DNA from: Streptomyces sp. 378
GTDB taxonomy: Bacteria > Actinomycetota > Actinomycetes > Streptomycetales > Streptomycetaceae
Direction of reading: 5' to 3'
Length of the DNA: 64,000 nucleotides
Assembly (NCBI RefSeq): GCF_030124145.1
Contig: NZ_JASKMS010000031.1
Span: 39,867-103,866, forward strand
The notes beneath the pieces were generated by a model. It saw only the letters and a list, made by a program, of their open reading frames with translations. It was not told where the DNA came from and did no database searches. The translations under genes were made by a program, and so were the position numbers. Positions 16,400 to 24,320 of the stretch are shown here, in pieces. Position 1 is the stretch's first letter. Each line of letters opens with the position of its first letter.

Positions 16400-16410
16400 T
16401 CAAGAAGACC
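16375..16410. repeat. Tandem 17-base repeat at the 3' end of the LacI gene
   Basis: GGCACCTCAAGAAGACC occurs at 16375-16391 and 16394-16410, with a decayed third unit (GGCACCCCGGAGGACC) just after. The second copy includes the LacI stop region, so the duplication probably altered the regulator's last residues or its 3' end. Confidence 0.75.
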
Positions 16411-17449
16411 GCGGCACCCCGGAGGACCCCCGCACCATCAGCTCCCCCCGCGCCGACGCGATCCCCCCGGGCGGCGCCTCCTCCCGGCCCATGGCGATCC
16501 GTCCGGCCCGGGCCCCGGCCTCCGCCAGTGGCAGCCGCACCGTCGTCAGCGACGGCACCGCGTCGATGCTGAACGGCAGATCGTCGAAGCCGGCCACCGA
16601 CACGTCCTCCGGGATCCGCAGGCCCGACTCGCGCAGGGCCGCGCACGCCCCCAGCGCGACGGAGTCGTTCGCCGCGACGACCGCCGTCAGCGACGGGTCA
16701 CGCCGCAGCAGTTCCAGCGTCGCCTCGTAGCCGGACCGCCGGTCGTAGCGCCCGTGCACCGTCCAGCGGGGGTCTTCCTCGATCCCGTGCGCGGCCAGCG
16801 CGGCCCGGTGTCCTTCGAGCCGGTGCCGCGTGGTGGTCCGCTCCTCGGGGCCGGCGATGTAGCCGAGCCGCCGGTGCCCGAGCCCGATGAGGTGCTCGGT
16901 CAGTTCCTGCCCGCCGCCGCGGTTGTCGAAGGTCAGCGCGATCGCCCCGGTCTCCGGCGCGGGCGGCCGCCCGCACAGCACCACCCGCGTCCCGGCGTCG
17001 GCCAGTTTCCGTACCTTCGCGTCCATCGCCGCCTGGTGCGTCGCGTCCTCGATCGCTCCGCCGGTCAGGACCACGGCGGCGGCGCGCTGCCGTTGCAGCA
17101 GCGTGAGGTAGGTCAGCTCCCGCTCGGGGGAGCCGCCCGTGTTGCAGACCACCGCGAGTCTCTCCCCGCCCGCACGGCCGCCCGGCCCGCCGATCTCGGC
17201 CTGGATCGCGCTCGCCATGATCCCGAAGAAGGGGTCGGCGATGTCGTTCACCAGGATCCCTACCAGGTCGGAGGTGGCGGCGGCCAGGGCGCTCGCGGGC
17301 CCGTTCAGCACGTAGTCCAGCTCGTCCACGGCCTTCAGCACCCGTTCGCGGGTGGAGGCCGCCACGGGGTAGTTCCCGTTCAGCACGCGCGACACCGTCG
17401 CGGGCGAGACCTGCGCGCGGGCCGCCACGTCCGCCAGGGTCACCGTCAT
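16400..17449 (-). CDS. LacI-family transcriptional regulator
   Basis: A 349-residue repressor. HTH VTLADVAARAQVSPATVSRV is at residues 3-22; the effector domain has ILVNDIADPFFGIMASAIQAE near 70, HLIGLGHRRLGYIAGPEE, and VVAANDSVALGACAALRESG then VAGFDDLPFSID. ATG 17449 has GGAGG 9 bases upstream. It is divergent from the Gfo/Idh-DUF993-isomerase operon, which it very likely controls, and from its own repeats at 17506-17573. The C-terminal tail (GSSGVPRSS) lies in a tandem duplication and may be unusual. Confidence 0.92.
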   Translation of the reverse strand: MTVTLADVAARAQVSPATVSRVLNGNYPVAASTRERVLKAVDELDYVLNGPASALAAATSDLVGILVNDIADPFFGIMASAIQAEIGGPGGRAGGERLAVVCNTGGSPERELTYLTLLQRQRAAAVVLTGGAIEDATHQAAMDAKVRKLADAGTRVVLCGRPPAPETGAIALTFDNRGGGQELTEHLIGLGHRRLGYIAGPEERTTTRHRLEGHRAALAAHGIEEDPRWTVHGRYDRRSGYEATLELLRRDPSLTAVVAANDSVALGACAALRESGLRIPEDVSVAGFDDLPFSIDAVPSLTTVRLPLAEAGARAGRIAMGREEAPPGGIASARGELMVRGSSGVPRSS

Positions 17450-17505
17450 CTCGTCGTCCTCCGGTCGCGCATCTCGTCTCCGCCCTCGTACACACCCAGA
17501 CCACT

Positions 17506-17573
17506 GGCCATGGTTCCGCGCGGAGCAGCAGGTCGACCGCCTCTGCTCCGACGAACCCATGGCCATGGTTCCG
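17506..17573. promoter_or_regulatory. Direct repeats upstream of the LacI gene (candidate operators)
   Basis: GGCCATGGTTCCG is present identically at 17506-17518 and 17561-17573 (55 bases apart); the second copy sits in a near-palindrome, AACCCATGGCCATGGTT. They lie 57-124 bases upstream of the regulator start, which suits autoregulation. Confidence 0.55.
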
Positions 17574-17679
17574 AGCAGACCTTAAGCCCCCGACCCCGCG
17601 TTGTTCGCCCCCTCGAACAACTCGTCCTGGTCACGGTCTTGTCCGGACCGCCGTTCAGAGGCTAGCTTCTCCGTATATA

Positions 17680-17691
17680 GAAAGCGCTTGC
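17680..17691. promoter_or_regulatory. LacI-type operator before the dehydrogenase operon
   Basis: GAAAGCGCTTGC has the palindromic core AAGCGCTT, the classic LacI/GalR-family form, and follows an AT-rich TATATAG. It lies 94 bases before the GTG of the first operon gene and probably carries repression of that operon. Confidence 0.65.
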
Positions 17692-17784
17692 TGTGACGTT
17701 CACCAGTCCACGGCCCGTTTCACCGGGCCGCCCGTGAAGGGTGGGGCGTACGCGGCGCGACGACCGCGTACGAAAGGGAACGAC

Positions 17785-18936
17785 GTGACACGCAAGACGG
17801 TGCGTATCGCCATGAACGGCGTGACCGGGCGCATGGGCTACCGCCAGCACCTGGTCCGCTCCATCCTCGCCCTCCGCGAGCAGGGCGGGCTCGACCTCGG
17901 CGACGGCACCGTGCTGTGGCCCGAGCCGATCCTGGTCGGCCGCCGCGAGCACGCGCTGAAGGCGATGGCCGACCGGCACGGGCTGGAGCACTGGTCGACG
18001 GACGTGGACGCGGTCCTCGCCGACGAGACGGTGGACGTCTACTTCGACGCCCAGGTCACCTCCGCCCGCGAGGAGGCACTGAAGAAGGCCATCGCGGCCG
18101 GCAAGCACCTCTACACCGAGAAGCCCACCGCCACCGGCCTCGACGGCGCCCTGGACCTCGCCCGGCTGGCGAACGAGGCCGGCATCAAGCACGGCGTCGT
18201 CCAGGACAAGCTCTTCCTCCCGGGCCTGCTGAAGCTGAAGCGCCTCATCGACGGCGGCTTCTTCGGCCGGATCCTCTCCGTGCGCGGCGAGTTCGGCTAC
18301 TGGGTCTTCGAGGGCGACTGGCAGACCGCCCAGCGCCCCTCCTGGAACTACCGGGCCGAGGACGGCGGCGGCATCGTCGTCGACATGTTCCCGCACTGGG
18401 AGTACGTGCTGCACGAGCTGTTCGGCCGGGTCAAGTCCGTCCAGGCGCTGACCGCCACGCACATCCCGCAGCGCTGGGACGAGAACGGCAAGCCGTACGA
18501 CGCGACGGCCGACGACGCCGCCTACGGCGTCTTCGAGCTGGAGGGCGGCGCGATCGCCCAGATCAACTCCTCCTGGGCCGTGCGCGTCAACCGCGACGAG
18601 CTGGTGGAGTTCCAGGTCGACGGCACCGAGGGCTCCGCGGTCGCGGGTCTGCGCAACTGCCGTGCCCAGCACCGCAGCGCCACCCCCAAGCCGGTCTGGA
18701 ACCCGGACATCCCCGCCACGGAGGTCTTCCGCGACCAGTGGCAGGAGGTGCCGGACAACACCGAGTTCGACAACGGCTTCAAGGCCCAGTGGGAGCTGTT
18801 CCTGCGGCACGTCTACGCCGACGCTCCCTACCACTGGGACCTGCTGGCCGGTGCCCGCGGAGTGCAGCTCGCCGAGCTGGGCCTGCGCTCCTCGGCCGAA
18901 GGCCGCCGCCTCGAGGTACCGGAGATCGCGCTGTGA
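17785..18936 (+). CDS. Gfo/Idh/MocA-family oxidoreductase
   Basis: A 383-residue NAD(P)-dependent sugar or cyclitol dehydrogenase-like protein. The N-terminal Rossmann segment (VRIAMNGVTGRMGYRQHL) is unusual, with GVTGRMG in place of the common GxGxxG/A. The family motif LYTEKPTATGLDG (EKP, residues 112-114) is intact, and the C-terminal domain carries EDGGGIVVDMFPHWEYVLHE (the Gly-rich D-x-x-x-H catalytic segment). GTG 17785 has GGGA 4 bases upstream. It is first in a three-gene operon with GTGA overlaps at both following junctions. Substrate unknown; oxidation of a sugar-like alcohol to a keto form is inferred. Confidence 0.88.
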   Translation: MTRKTVRIAMNGVTGRMGYRQHLVRSILALREQGGLDLGDGTVLWPEPILVGRREHALKAMADRHGLEHWSTDVDAVLADETVDVYFDAQVTSAREEALKKAIAAGKHLYTEKPTATGLDGALDLARLANEAGIKHGVVQDKLFLPGLLKLKRLIDGGFFGRILSVRGEFGYWVFEGDWQTAQRPSWNYRAEDGGGIVVDMFPHWEYVLHELFGRVKSVQALTATHIPQRWDENGKPYDATADDAAYGVFELEGGAIAQINSSWAVRVNRDELVEFQVDGTEGSAVAGLRNCRAQHRSATPKPVWNPDIPATEVFRDQWQEVPDNTEFDNGFKAQWELFLRHVYADAPYHWDLLAGARGVQLAELGLRSSAEGRRLEVPEIAL

Positions 18937-20084
18937 CCATCCGACTCCCCGGCGGCGACGGAACGTCGCGGACCTACGAGCCGCGCACGGAGCCCCTGGC
19001 CCAGGCCCCCGGCACGCCGTTCACCTCCCGTACCGTCTTCTCGGCGGCGCACGTCGTCGCCGACCCGTTCGCGGACGTCTCCCCCGACTCGCCCGCCGCG
19101 GTCGACTGGGATGCCACCCTCGCCTTCCGCCGCCACCTGTGGTCGCACGGGCTGGGCGTCGCCGAGGCCATGGACACCGCCCAGCGCGGCATGGGCCTGG
19201 ACTGGGCGGGCGCGGCGGAGCTGATCCGCAGGTCGGCGGCCGAGGCCAAGGCGGTCGGCGGCCGCATCGCCTGTGGCGTGGGCACCGACCAGATCGCCTC
19301 CGGCTCCCTCGCGGAGGTCCGCGCGGCCTACGAGGAGCAGCTCGCGGTCGTCGAGGAGTCCGGCGCGCAGGCCATCCTCATGGCCTCCCGGGCGCTCGCG
19401 GCGGCCGCCCGCGGACCCGAGGACTACCTGGAGGTCTACGGTCACCTGCTGCGCCAGTCGGCCGAGCCGGTGGTCCTGCACTGGCTGGGCCCGATGTTCG
19501 ACCCGGCCCTCGAGGGCTACTGGGGCTCGTCCGACCTGGACGCGGCGACGGACACCTTCCTGGAGGTCATCGCCGCCCACCCCGACAAGGTCGACGGCAT
19601 CAAGGTCTCCCTGCTGGACGCCCGGCGCGAGATCGACATCCGCCGCCGCCTCCCGCAGGGCGTGCGCTGCTACACGGGCGACGACTTCAACTACCCCGAG
19701 CTGATCGCGGGCGACGAACAGGGCTTCAGCCACGCCCTGCTCGGCATCTTCGACCCGCTGGGCCCGCTGGCGGCGCAGGCGGTCCGGGTGCTGGACACGG
19801 GCGACGTGCGGGGCTTCCGCGATCTGCTCGACCCCACGGTCGGGCTCTCCCGCCACCTGTTCCAGACCCCGACCCGCTTCTACAAGACGGGCGTGGTCTT
19901 CCTGGCCTGGCTGGCGGGCCACCAGTCGCACTTCACGATGGTCGGCGGTCTGCAGTCGGCCCGCTCGTTGCCGCACCTGGCGACGGCGTACGAACTGGCC
20001 GACGGACTGGGGCTGTTCCCCGACCCTAAGCTGGCGGAGGAACGGATGAAGACGCTGCTGAGTGTGTACGGGGTGGACCAGTGA
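18933..20084 (+). CDS. DUF993 protein (dihydrodipicolinate-synthase-like barrel)
   Basis: A 383-residue member of the uncharacterised DUF993 family, which looks like a TIM-barrel class I aldolase/DHDPS relative. Recognisable parts: DPFADVSPDSPAAVDWD, AMDTAQRGMGLDW near 78, GRIACGVGTDQ, ILMASRALAAAARGPEDYL, VDGIKVSLLDARREID (a Lys in strand 6, where DHDPS enzymes form the Schiff base), YTGDDFNYPELIAGD and FLAWLAGHQSHFTMVGGLQS. Its GTG overlaps the dehydrogenase stop and its stop overlaps the next GTG. A C-C cleaving or forming step on the dehydrogenase product is plausible but unproven. Confidence 0.88.
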   Translation: MTIRLPGGDGTSRTYEPRTEPLAQAPGTPFTSRTVFSAAHVVADPFADVSPDSPAAVDWDATLAFRRHLWSHGLGVAEAMDTAQRGMGLDWAGAAELIRRSAAEAKAVGGRIACGVGTDQIASGSLAEVRAAYEEQLAVVEESGAQAILMASRALAAAARGPEDYLEVYGHLLRQSAEPVVLHWLGPMFDPALEGYWGSSDLDAATDTFLEVIAAHPDKVDGIKVSLLDARREIDIRRRLPQGVRCYTGDDFNYPELIAGDEQGFSHALLGIFDPLGPLAAQAVRVLDTGDVRGFRDLLDPTVGLSRHLFQTPTRFYKTGVVFLAWLAGHQSHFTMVGGLQSARSLPHLATAYELADGLGLFPDPKLAEERMKTLLSVYGVDQ

Positions 20085-20911
20085 GCGGGCTGGAGCGCTT
20101 CTCCATCAACCAGATGACGGTGAAGCAGCTGTCCATGCCGGAACTGGTCGACGGCTGCGCCCTGTTGGGTATCCGCAACGTGGGGCTCTGGCGCGAGCCG
20201 GTGCAGACGTACGGACTGGAGGCCACGGCCAAGCTGGTCCGCGACGCGGGACTGACGGTGACGACGTTGTGCCGGGGCGGCTTCTTCACGGCGATCGACC
20301 CCCGGGAGCGGGCGGAGGCCCTGGCCGACAACCGCCGCGCGATCGACGAGGCGGCGACGCTGGGCACGGACACGCTGGTCCTGGTCTCGGGCGGCCTGCC
20401 CGCCGGCTCCAAGGACCTGCACGGCGCCCGTGAGCGCATCGCGGACGCCCTGTCGGAACTGGGCCCCTACGCGGAGCGGCACGGCGTACGCCTGGCCATC
20501 GAGCCGCTGCACCCCATGTACGCCTCGGACCGCTGCGTGGTGTCGACCCTGGCCCAGGCCCTGGACCTCGCCGAACGCTTCCCGGCGAACCAGGTCGGCG
20601 TCACCGTCGACACGTACCACATCTGGTGGGACGACACCGCCCCCGCGCAGATCGCCCGGGCGGGCGCGGGCGGGCGCATCCACACCTTCCAGCTCGCCGA
20701 CTGGACGACCCCCCTCCCGGAGGGCGTCCTCACCGGCCGCGGCCAGATCGGCGACGGGTCGATCGACATGCGGGAGTGGCAGGGCCACGTGGAGGCGGCC
20801 GGCTACACCGGCGCCATCGAGGTGGAGCTGTTCAACGACGGCCTCTGGGCGCGGGACGGCCAGGAAGTCCTGGCCGAGACGGCCGCGCGGTTCACCGAGC
20901 ACACCGGGTGA
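20081..20911 (+). CDS. Sugar phosphate isomerase/epimerase-fold protein
   Basis: A 276-residue xylose-isomerase-like TIM barrel. It starts LERFSINQMTVKQLSMPEL; metal-site residues are seen in VRLAIEPLHPMYASDRC (Glu, His), VGVTVDTYHIWWDD (Asp, His), HTFQLADW and GAIEVELFNDGLW (Glu). It is the third gene of the dehydrogenase/DUF993 operon (GTGA overlap at 20081). Related folds act as 3-keto-sugar epimerases or deglycosylating enzymes beside Gfo/Idh/MocA proteins, which suits this context. A 15-bp hairpin follows. Confidence 0.87.
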   Translation: MSGLERFSINQMTVKQLSMPELVDGCALLGIRNVGLWREPVQTYGLEATAKLVRDAGLTVTTLCRGGFFTAIDPRERAEALADNRRAIDEAATLGTDTLVLVSGGLPAGSKDLHGARERIADALSELGPYAERHGVRLAIEPLHPMYASDRCVVSTLAQALDLAERFPANQVGVTVDTYHIWWDDTAPAQIARAGAGGRIHTFQLADWTTPLPEGVLTGRGQIGDGSIDMREWQGHVEAAGYTGAIEVELFNDGLWARDGQEVLAETAARFTEHTG

Positions 20912-20930
20912 CCTCGTCCCGGACCGCGCT

Positions 20931-20966
20931 CGCTGCCCTGCTCCCCGTACCGGGGGCGGGGCAGCG
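20931..20966. terminator. Hairpin terminator of the dehydrogenase/DUF993 operon
   Basis: CGCTGCCC at 20931-20938 pairs with GGGCAGCG at 20959-20966, and the stem continues inward to about 15 bp with two wobbles. It lies 20 bases after the operon's last stop. Confidence 0.75.
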
Positions 20967-21122
20967 GCGCGTCGGGGAGGCCCGCGCCGCCCCGGAGGCG
21001 ACCGCCTCCCGGGCGTGACACGCCCTTCTCGACCGTGAAGCACCAGCGATGATTGCCACATGGTTGGATGAAGCATTGCTAAGCACATCCCGAGCGGCCC
21101 GCTCAGCGGAAAGGGGCATCCC

Positions 21123-22040
21123 GTGCTCGACCTCCAGCGGCTGCGCGCCCTGCACGCCGTCTCCGTGCACGGCACCGTCGGCGCCGCCGCGCTCGCCCTC
21201 GGGTACACGCCCTCCGCGGTGTCCCAGCAGATCGCCAAGCTGGAGCGCGAGACCCGGACCGTTCTGCTGGAGCGGGAGGGGCGCGGCGTGCGGCTCACCG
21301 ACGAGGCCCGTCAACTGGTCGCGACCGCCCAGGAGTTGCTGGCCATCGTGGAGCGTGCGGAGACCGAGCTGGAGGAGCGGCGGGGCCGGCCGGCGGGGCG
21401 GCTGACGATCGCCGCGTTCGCGTCCGCGGCACGCGGGCTGATGCCGGGCGTGCTGGCCGAGCTGGGCCGTCGGCACCCCGCCCTGGACGCCCGGCTCTCG
21501 GAGGTCGACCCGCATCTGTCGGTCGACCTGGTGGCGAAGGGCGCCGTCGACCTCGCCGTCGCGCACGACTGGGACATCGCGCCGCTGCCCGCCCCGCCGG
21601 GCCTGGAGCAGGCGGTCATCGGGGACGACCTGTGCGATCTGCTCGTCCCCGAGGGACATCCCTTCGCCGGGCGGGCCGCCGTGCGGCGGGAGGAACTGGG
21701 CGGCGAGCGGTGGATCTGCCAGCCGCCGGGGCGGGTCTGCCACGACTGGCTGCTGCGGACGCTGCGCACGGCCGGGCACGAGCCGGACATCGTCCACCAG
21801 GCGGACGAGAACCCCACCCTCGTGGCCCTCGTCGCGGCCGGGCTCGGTGTCGCGCTCATCCCCCGGCTGGGGCGCGGGCCGCTGCCCGCCGGGGTGGTGG
21901 AGGTGCCGCTGGATCCGCTGCCGGTGCGGCGGCTCTACGCGCTGTGGCGGACGGGGGCGGCCCGGCGTCCGGCCATCGCGGAAACCGTACGGGTGCTCGG
22001 TGAGCAGTGGCCGGAAGTGGCGGCTCATCCGCCCCGGTGA
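21123..22040 (+). CDS. LysR-family transcriptional regulator
   Basis: A 305-residue LysR regulator. The winged HTH (LQRLRALHAVSVHGTVGAAA, TPSAVSQQIAKLERE) occupies residues 1-65, followed by the substrate-binding-like domain (RLTIAAFASAARGLMPGVL; LDLAVAHDWD type; VPEGHPFAGR; LVALVAAGLGVALIPRL). GTG 21123 has AAAGGGG 6 bases before it. The upstream gap contains ATTGCCACATGG and GCATTGCTAAGC, possible half-sites. No adjacent divergent gene is present; in many Streptomyces such regulators pair with an EamA transporter, which is missing here. Target unknown. Confidence 0.88.
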   Translation: MLDLQRLRALHAVSVHGTVGAAALALGYTPSAVSQQIAKLERETRTVLLEREGRGVRLTDEARQLVATAQELLAIVERAETELEERRGRPAGRLTIAAFASAARGLMPGVLAELGRRHPALDARLSEVDPHLSVDLVAKGAVDLAVAHDWDIAPLPAPPGLEQAVIGDDLCDLLVPEGHPFAGRAAVRREELGGERWICQPPGRVCHDWLLRTLRTAGHEPDIVHQADENPTLVALVAAGLGVALIPRLGRGPLPAGVVEVPLDPLPVRRLYALWRTGAARRPAIAETVRVLGEQWPEVAAHPPR

Positions 22041-22216
22041 GCCCCCGCCGCACCGTGCGCACCGACTTGCGGAAATCCGGGCCGAGTCGGGAACCCGGGG
22101 CGGACCGTCCCCGTCCAAGGGCAGACCGCCGGAGAGTCACCGCGGTGCGGTGTCGGCCCTCGCCACTGGCTGCGATCGCTGACCACCCTCTCCGCCGTAC
22201 CGCGGCCGGCGGCACC

Positions 22217-22258
22217 GTCGCCATCGGCGCGCCCCCCTCCAACCGCGCCGATGGCGGC
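22217..22258. terminator. Hairpin terminator after the LysR gene
   Basis: GCCATCGGCGCG (22220-22231) and CGCGCCGATGGC (22244-22255) form a perfect 12-bp stem, extended by two to three weaker outer pairs. Confidence 0.7.
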
Positions 22259-22284
22259 CCCTCGTGCGGTCGGCGCGCGCTCCC

Positions 22285-22332
22285 TTGACTGGCAGAAACT
22301 TCCTGGATATTGGTGACCTCTTGGAAGTTTCC
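22285..22332 (+). promoter_or_regulatory. Promoter and paired operator motif of the GH3 gene
   Basis: TTGACT (22285-22290) is a good -35; a -10-like GATATT/TATTGG follows at 22306-22313. AGAAACTTCC (ending 22303) lies in the spacer, and the near-palindrome GGAAGTTTCC (22323-22332) lies downstream as its inverted copy. Such GAAA-TTTC sites are typical of sugar-responsive repressors at glycosidase genes; the cognate regulator is not in the window. Confidence 0.5.
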
Positions 22333-22374
22333 TTCAGCGGATCCACGAGCGGATCACCTCCGGAAGGAGCGCAC

Positions 22375-24207
22375 GTGCACGACACCGGCACGGGAAGCAC
22401 GGGAAACACCGCCCAGCCCTCCAGACGCACCGTCCTGGCCGCCACGGCCGGCGCCACCGCCGCCCTCGCGGCCCCCGGGCCCGCGTACGCGGCGGCCCCG
22501 GACGACAGCCGGCTGCGCGCCCTCATCTCCCGCATGACGCTTCCGGAGAAGGTCGGCCAGCTCTTCGTGATGCGGGTCTACGGCCACTCCGCCACCGCCC
22601 CCGACCAGGCCGACATCGACGCCAACCTCAAGGAGATCGGGGTCCGCACGGCCGCCGAGCTGGTGGCGAGGTACCGGGTCGGCGGCATCATCTACTTCAC
22701 CTGGGCGCACAACACCCGTGAGCCGCACCAGATCGCCGAGCTGTCCAACGGCATCCAGAAGGCCTCCCTGGAGCTGCCGCGCGGGCTGCCCGTGCTCATC
22801 TCCACCGACCAGGAGCACGGGATCGTCGCCCGGGTGGGCCGGCCGGCGACGCTCTTCCCGGGGGCCATGGCGCTCGGGGCGGGCGGGTCGCGGTCCGACG
22901 CCCGCGCGCTCGGCAGGATCGCGGGCGCCGAGCTGCGGGCGATGGGAATCCGGCAGAACTACTCCCCCGTGGCCGACGTGAACGTCAATCCGGCCAACCC
23001 GGTCATCGGTGTGCGGTCCTTCGGCGCCGATCCGCGGGCGGTGTCCGCGCTGGTGGCCGCCGAGGTCACCGGGTACCAGGGATCCGGCGTCGCCGCGACC
23101 GCCAAGCACTTCCCCGGGCACGGGGACACCAACGTCGACAGCCACACCGGCTTCCCCACCATCACGCACAGCCGGGAACTGTGGGAGAAGCTGGACGCAC
23201 CGCCGTTCCGGGCGGCGATCGCCGCCGGCATCGACTCGATCATGACCGCGCACCTGATGGTCCCGGCCCTCGACGACTCCGGCGACCCGGCCACCCTCTC
23301 CCGCCCGATCCTCACCGGAATCCTGCGCGAACGCCTCGGCTACGACGGGGTCGTGGTCACCGACTCCCTCGGCATGGCGGGCGTGCGGAGCAAGTACGGC
23401 GACGCCCGGGTGCCGGTGCTCGCACTGAAGGCGGGCGTGGACCAGCTGCTCAACCCGCCCGACCTCGACCTCGCCTGGAACGCCGTGCTGACGGCCGTGC
23501 ACGCGGGTGAGCTCACCGAGGCCCGGCTCGACGAATCGATCCTGCGGGTGTTGCGGCTGAAGACCCGACTCGGGCTCTTCCGTGCGCCGTACGTCACTCA
23601 GGGCGGTGTGGACCGGGCCGTCGGGACCCGGGCGCACCGGGCCGCCGCCGACCGGATCGCCGAGCGGACGACCACGCTGCTCGTCAACGAGCGGCGGTTG
23701 CTGCCCCTGTCGCGGCGCCGGTCCCCCAAGGTGCTGGTGACGGGGGCGGATCCGGCCTCGCCGTCGGGCACGACGGGGCCGCCCACCGGTGTGCTCGCCG
23801 GCGCGCTGCGCGAACTGGGCTTCACCGCCACCGCCCTGTCCACCGGCACCGCCCCCTCCGCGGCGGCCATCACGAAGGCGGTCGCGGCGGCGCGGGACGC
23901 GGACGCGGTGGTGGTGGCCACGTACAACGTCACGGCGAGCAGCGGTCAGAGGACGCTGGTGGAGCAGCTCGTGGCCACGGGGAGGCCGGTCGTGGCGGTG
24001 GCGATCCGCAACCCGTACGACGTGGCCCTGCTGCCGTCCGTACCGGCCTGCCTGGCCGCCTACTCCTGGACCGACGTCGAACTGCGGGCCGCCGCACGGG
24101 TGATCGCGGGGCGGGTGAGGCCGCGCGGGAAGCTGCCGGTGGCGGTGCGGCGGGCGGATGATCCGGAACAGGTGCTGTACCCCATCGGCTACGGGCTGTC
24201 GTACTAG
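22375..24207 (+). CDS. Exported glycoside hydrolase family 3 (beta-N-acetylglucosaminidase-like)
   Basis: A 610-residue secreted GH3 enzyme. The N-terminus carries a Tat-type signal (PSRRTVLAATAGATAALAAP, cleavage near PAYA-AA). The catalytic domain has TLPEKVGQLFVM, ISTDQEHGIVARVG, VNVNPANPVIGVRSFG and KHFPGHGDTNVDSH near 245, the KHFPGHGxTxxDSH loop typical of NagZ-like N-acetylglucosaminidases with the Asp/His dyad, and YDGVVVTDSLGM with the nucleophile Asp. A second alpha/beta domain follows (about 440-610). GTG 22375 has GGAAGGAG 5 bases upstream. It probably acts on chitin or peptidoglycan fragments outside the cell. Confidence 0.9.
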   Translation: MHDTGTGSTGNTAQPSRRTVLAATAGATAALAAPGPAYAAAPDDSRLRALISRMTLPEKVGQLFVMRVYGHSATAPDQADIDANLKEIGVRTAAELVARYRVGGIIYFTWAHNTREPHQIAELSNGIQKASLELPRGLPVLISTDQEHGIVARVGRPATLFPGAMALGAGGSRSDARALGRIAGAELRAMGIRQNYSPVADVNVNPANPVIGVRSFGADPRAVSALVAAEVTGYQGSGVAATAKHFPGHGDTNVDSHTGFPTITHSRELWEKLDAPPFRAAIAAGIDSIMTAHLMVPALDDSGDPATLSRPILTGILRERLGYDGVVVTDSLGMAGVRSKYGDARVPVLALKAGVDQLLNPPDLDLAWNAVLTAVHAGELTEARLDESILRVLRLKTRLGLFRAPYVTQGGVDRAVGTRAHRAAADRIAERTTTLLVNERRLLPLSRRRSPKVLVTGADPASPSGTTGPPTGVLAGALRELGFTATALSTGTAPSAAAITKAVAAARDADAVVVATYNVTASSGQRTLVEQLVATGRPVVAVAIRNPYDVALLPSVPACLAAYSWTDVELRAAARVIAGRVRPRGKLPVAVRRADDPEQVLYPIGYGLSY

Positions 24208-24225
24208 ACGTACGCCACGGACCGG

Positions 24226-24247
24226 GCGCACCACCCCCAAGGTGCGC
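24226..24247. terminator. Hairpin after the GH3 gene
   Basis: GCGCACC (24226-24232) pairs with GGTGCGC (24241-24247) around an 8-base loop, 18 bases after the stop. Confidence 0.5.
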
Positions 24248-24320
24248 AAACCGTCCCATGTGCCTGGCGTGCGCCCGCTACGGCGGGTCACGCTGGGCGG
24301 GCACACTCGGGGGGACGGCG

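Larger units (their letters stand above)
22041..22374. other. Intergenic region with terminator, promoter and operator-like repeats
   Basis: No gene is seen in these 334 bases. The first half is unstructured and GC-rich. The second half holds the LysR-gene terminator (22217-22258), a -35-like TTGACT (22285-22290) and the paired motifs at 22295-22332 that precede the GH3 gene. Confidence 0.6.

Noticed and set aside
21040..21122. Possible LysR box with a divergent partner gene
   Set aside because: ATTGC and GCATTGC half-sites are visible, but no divergent gene exists here and no symmetric T-N11-A site could be fixed with confidence.
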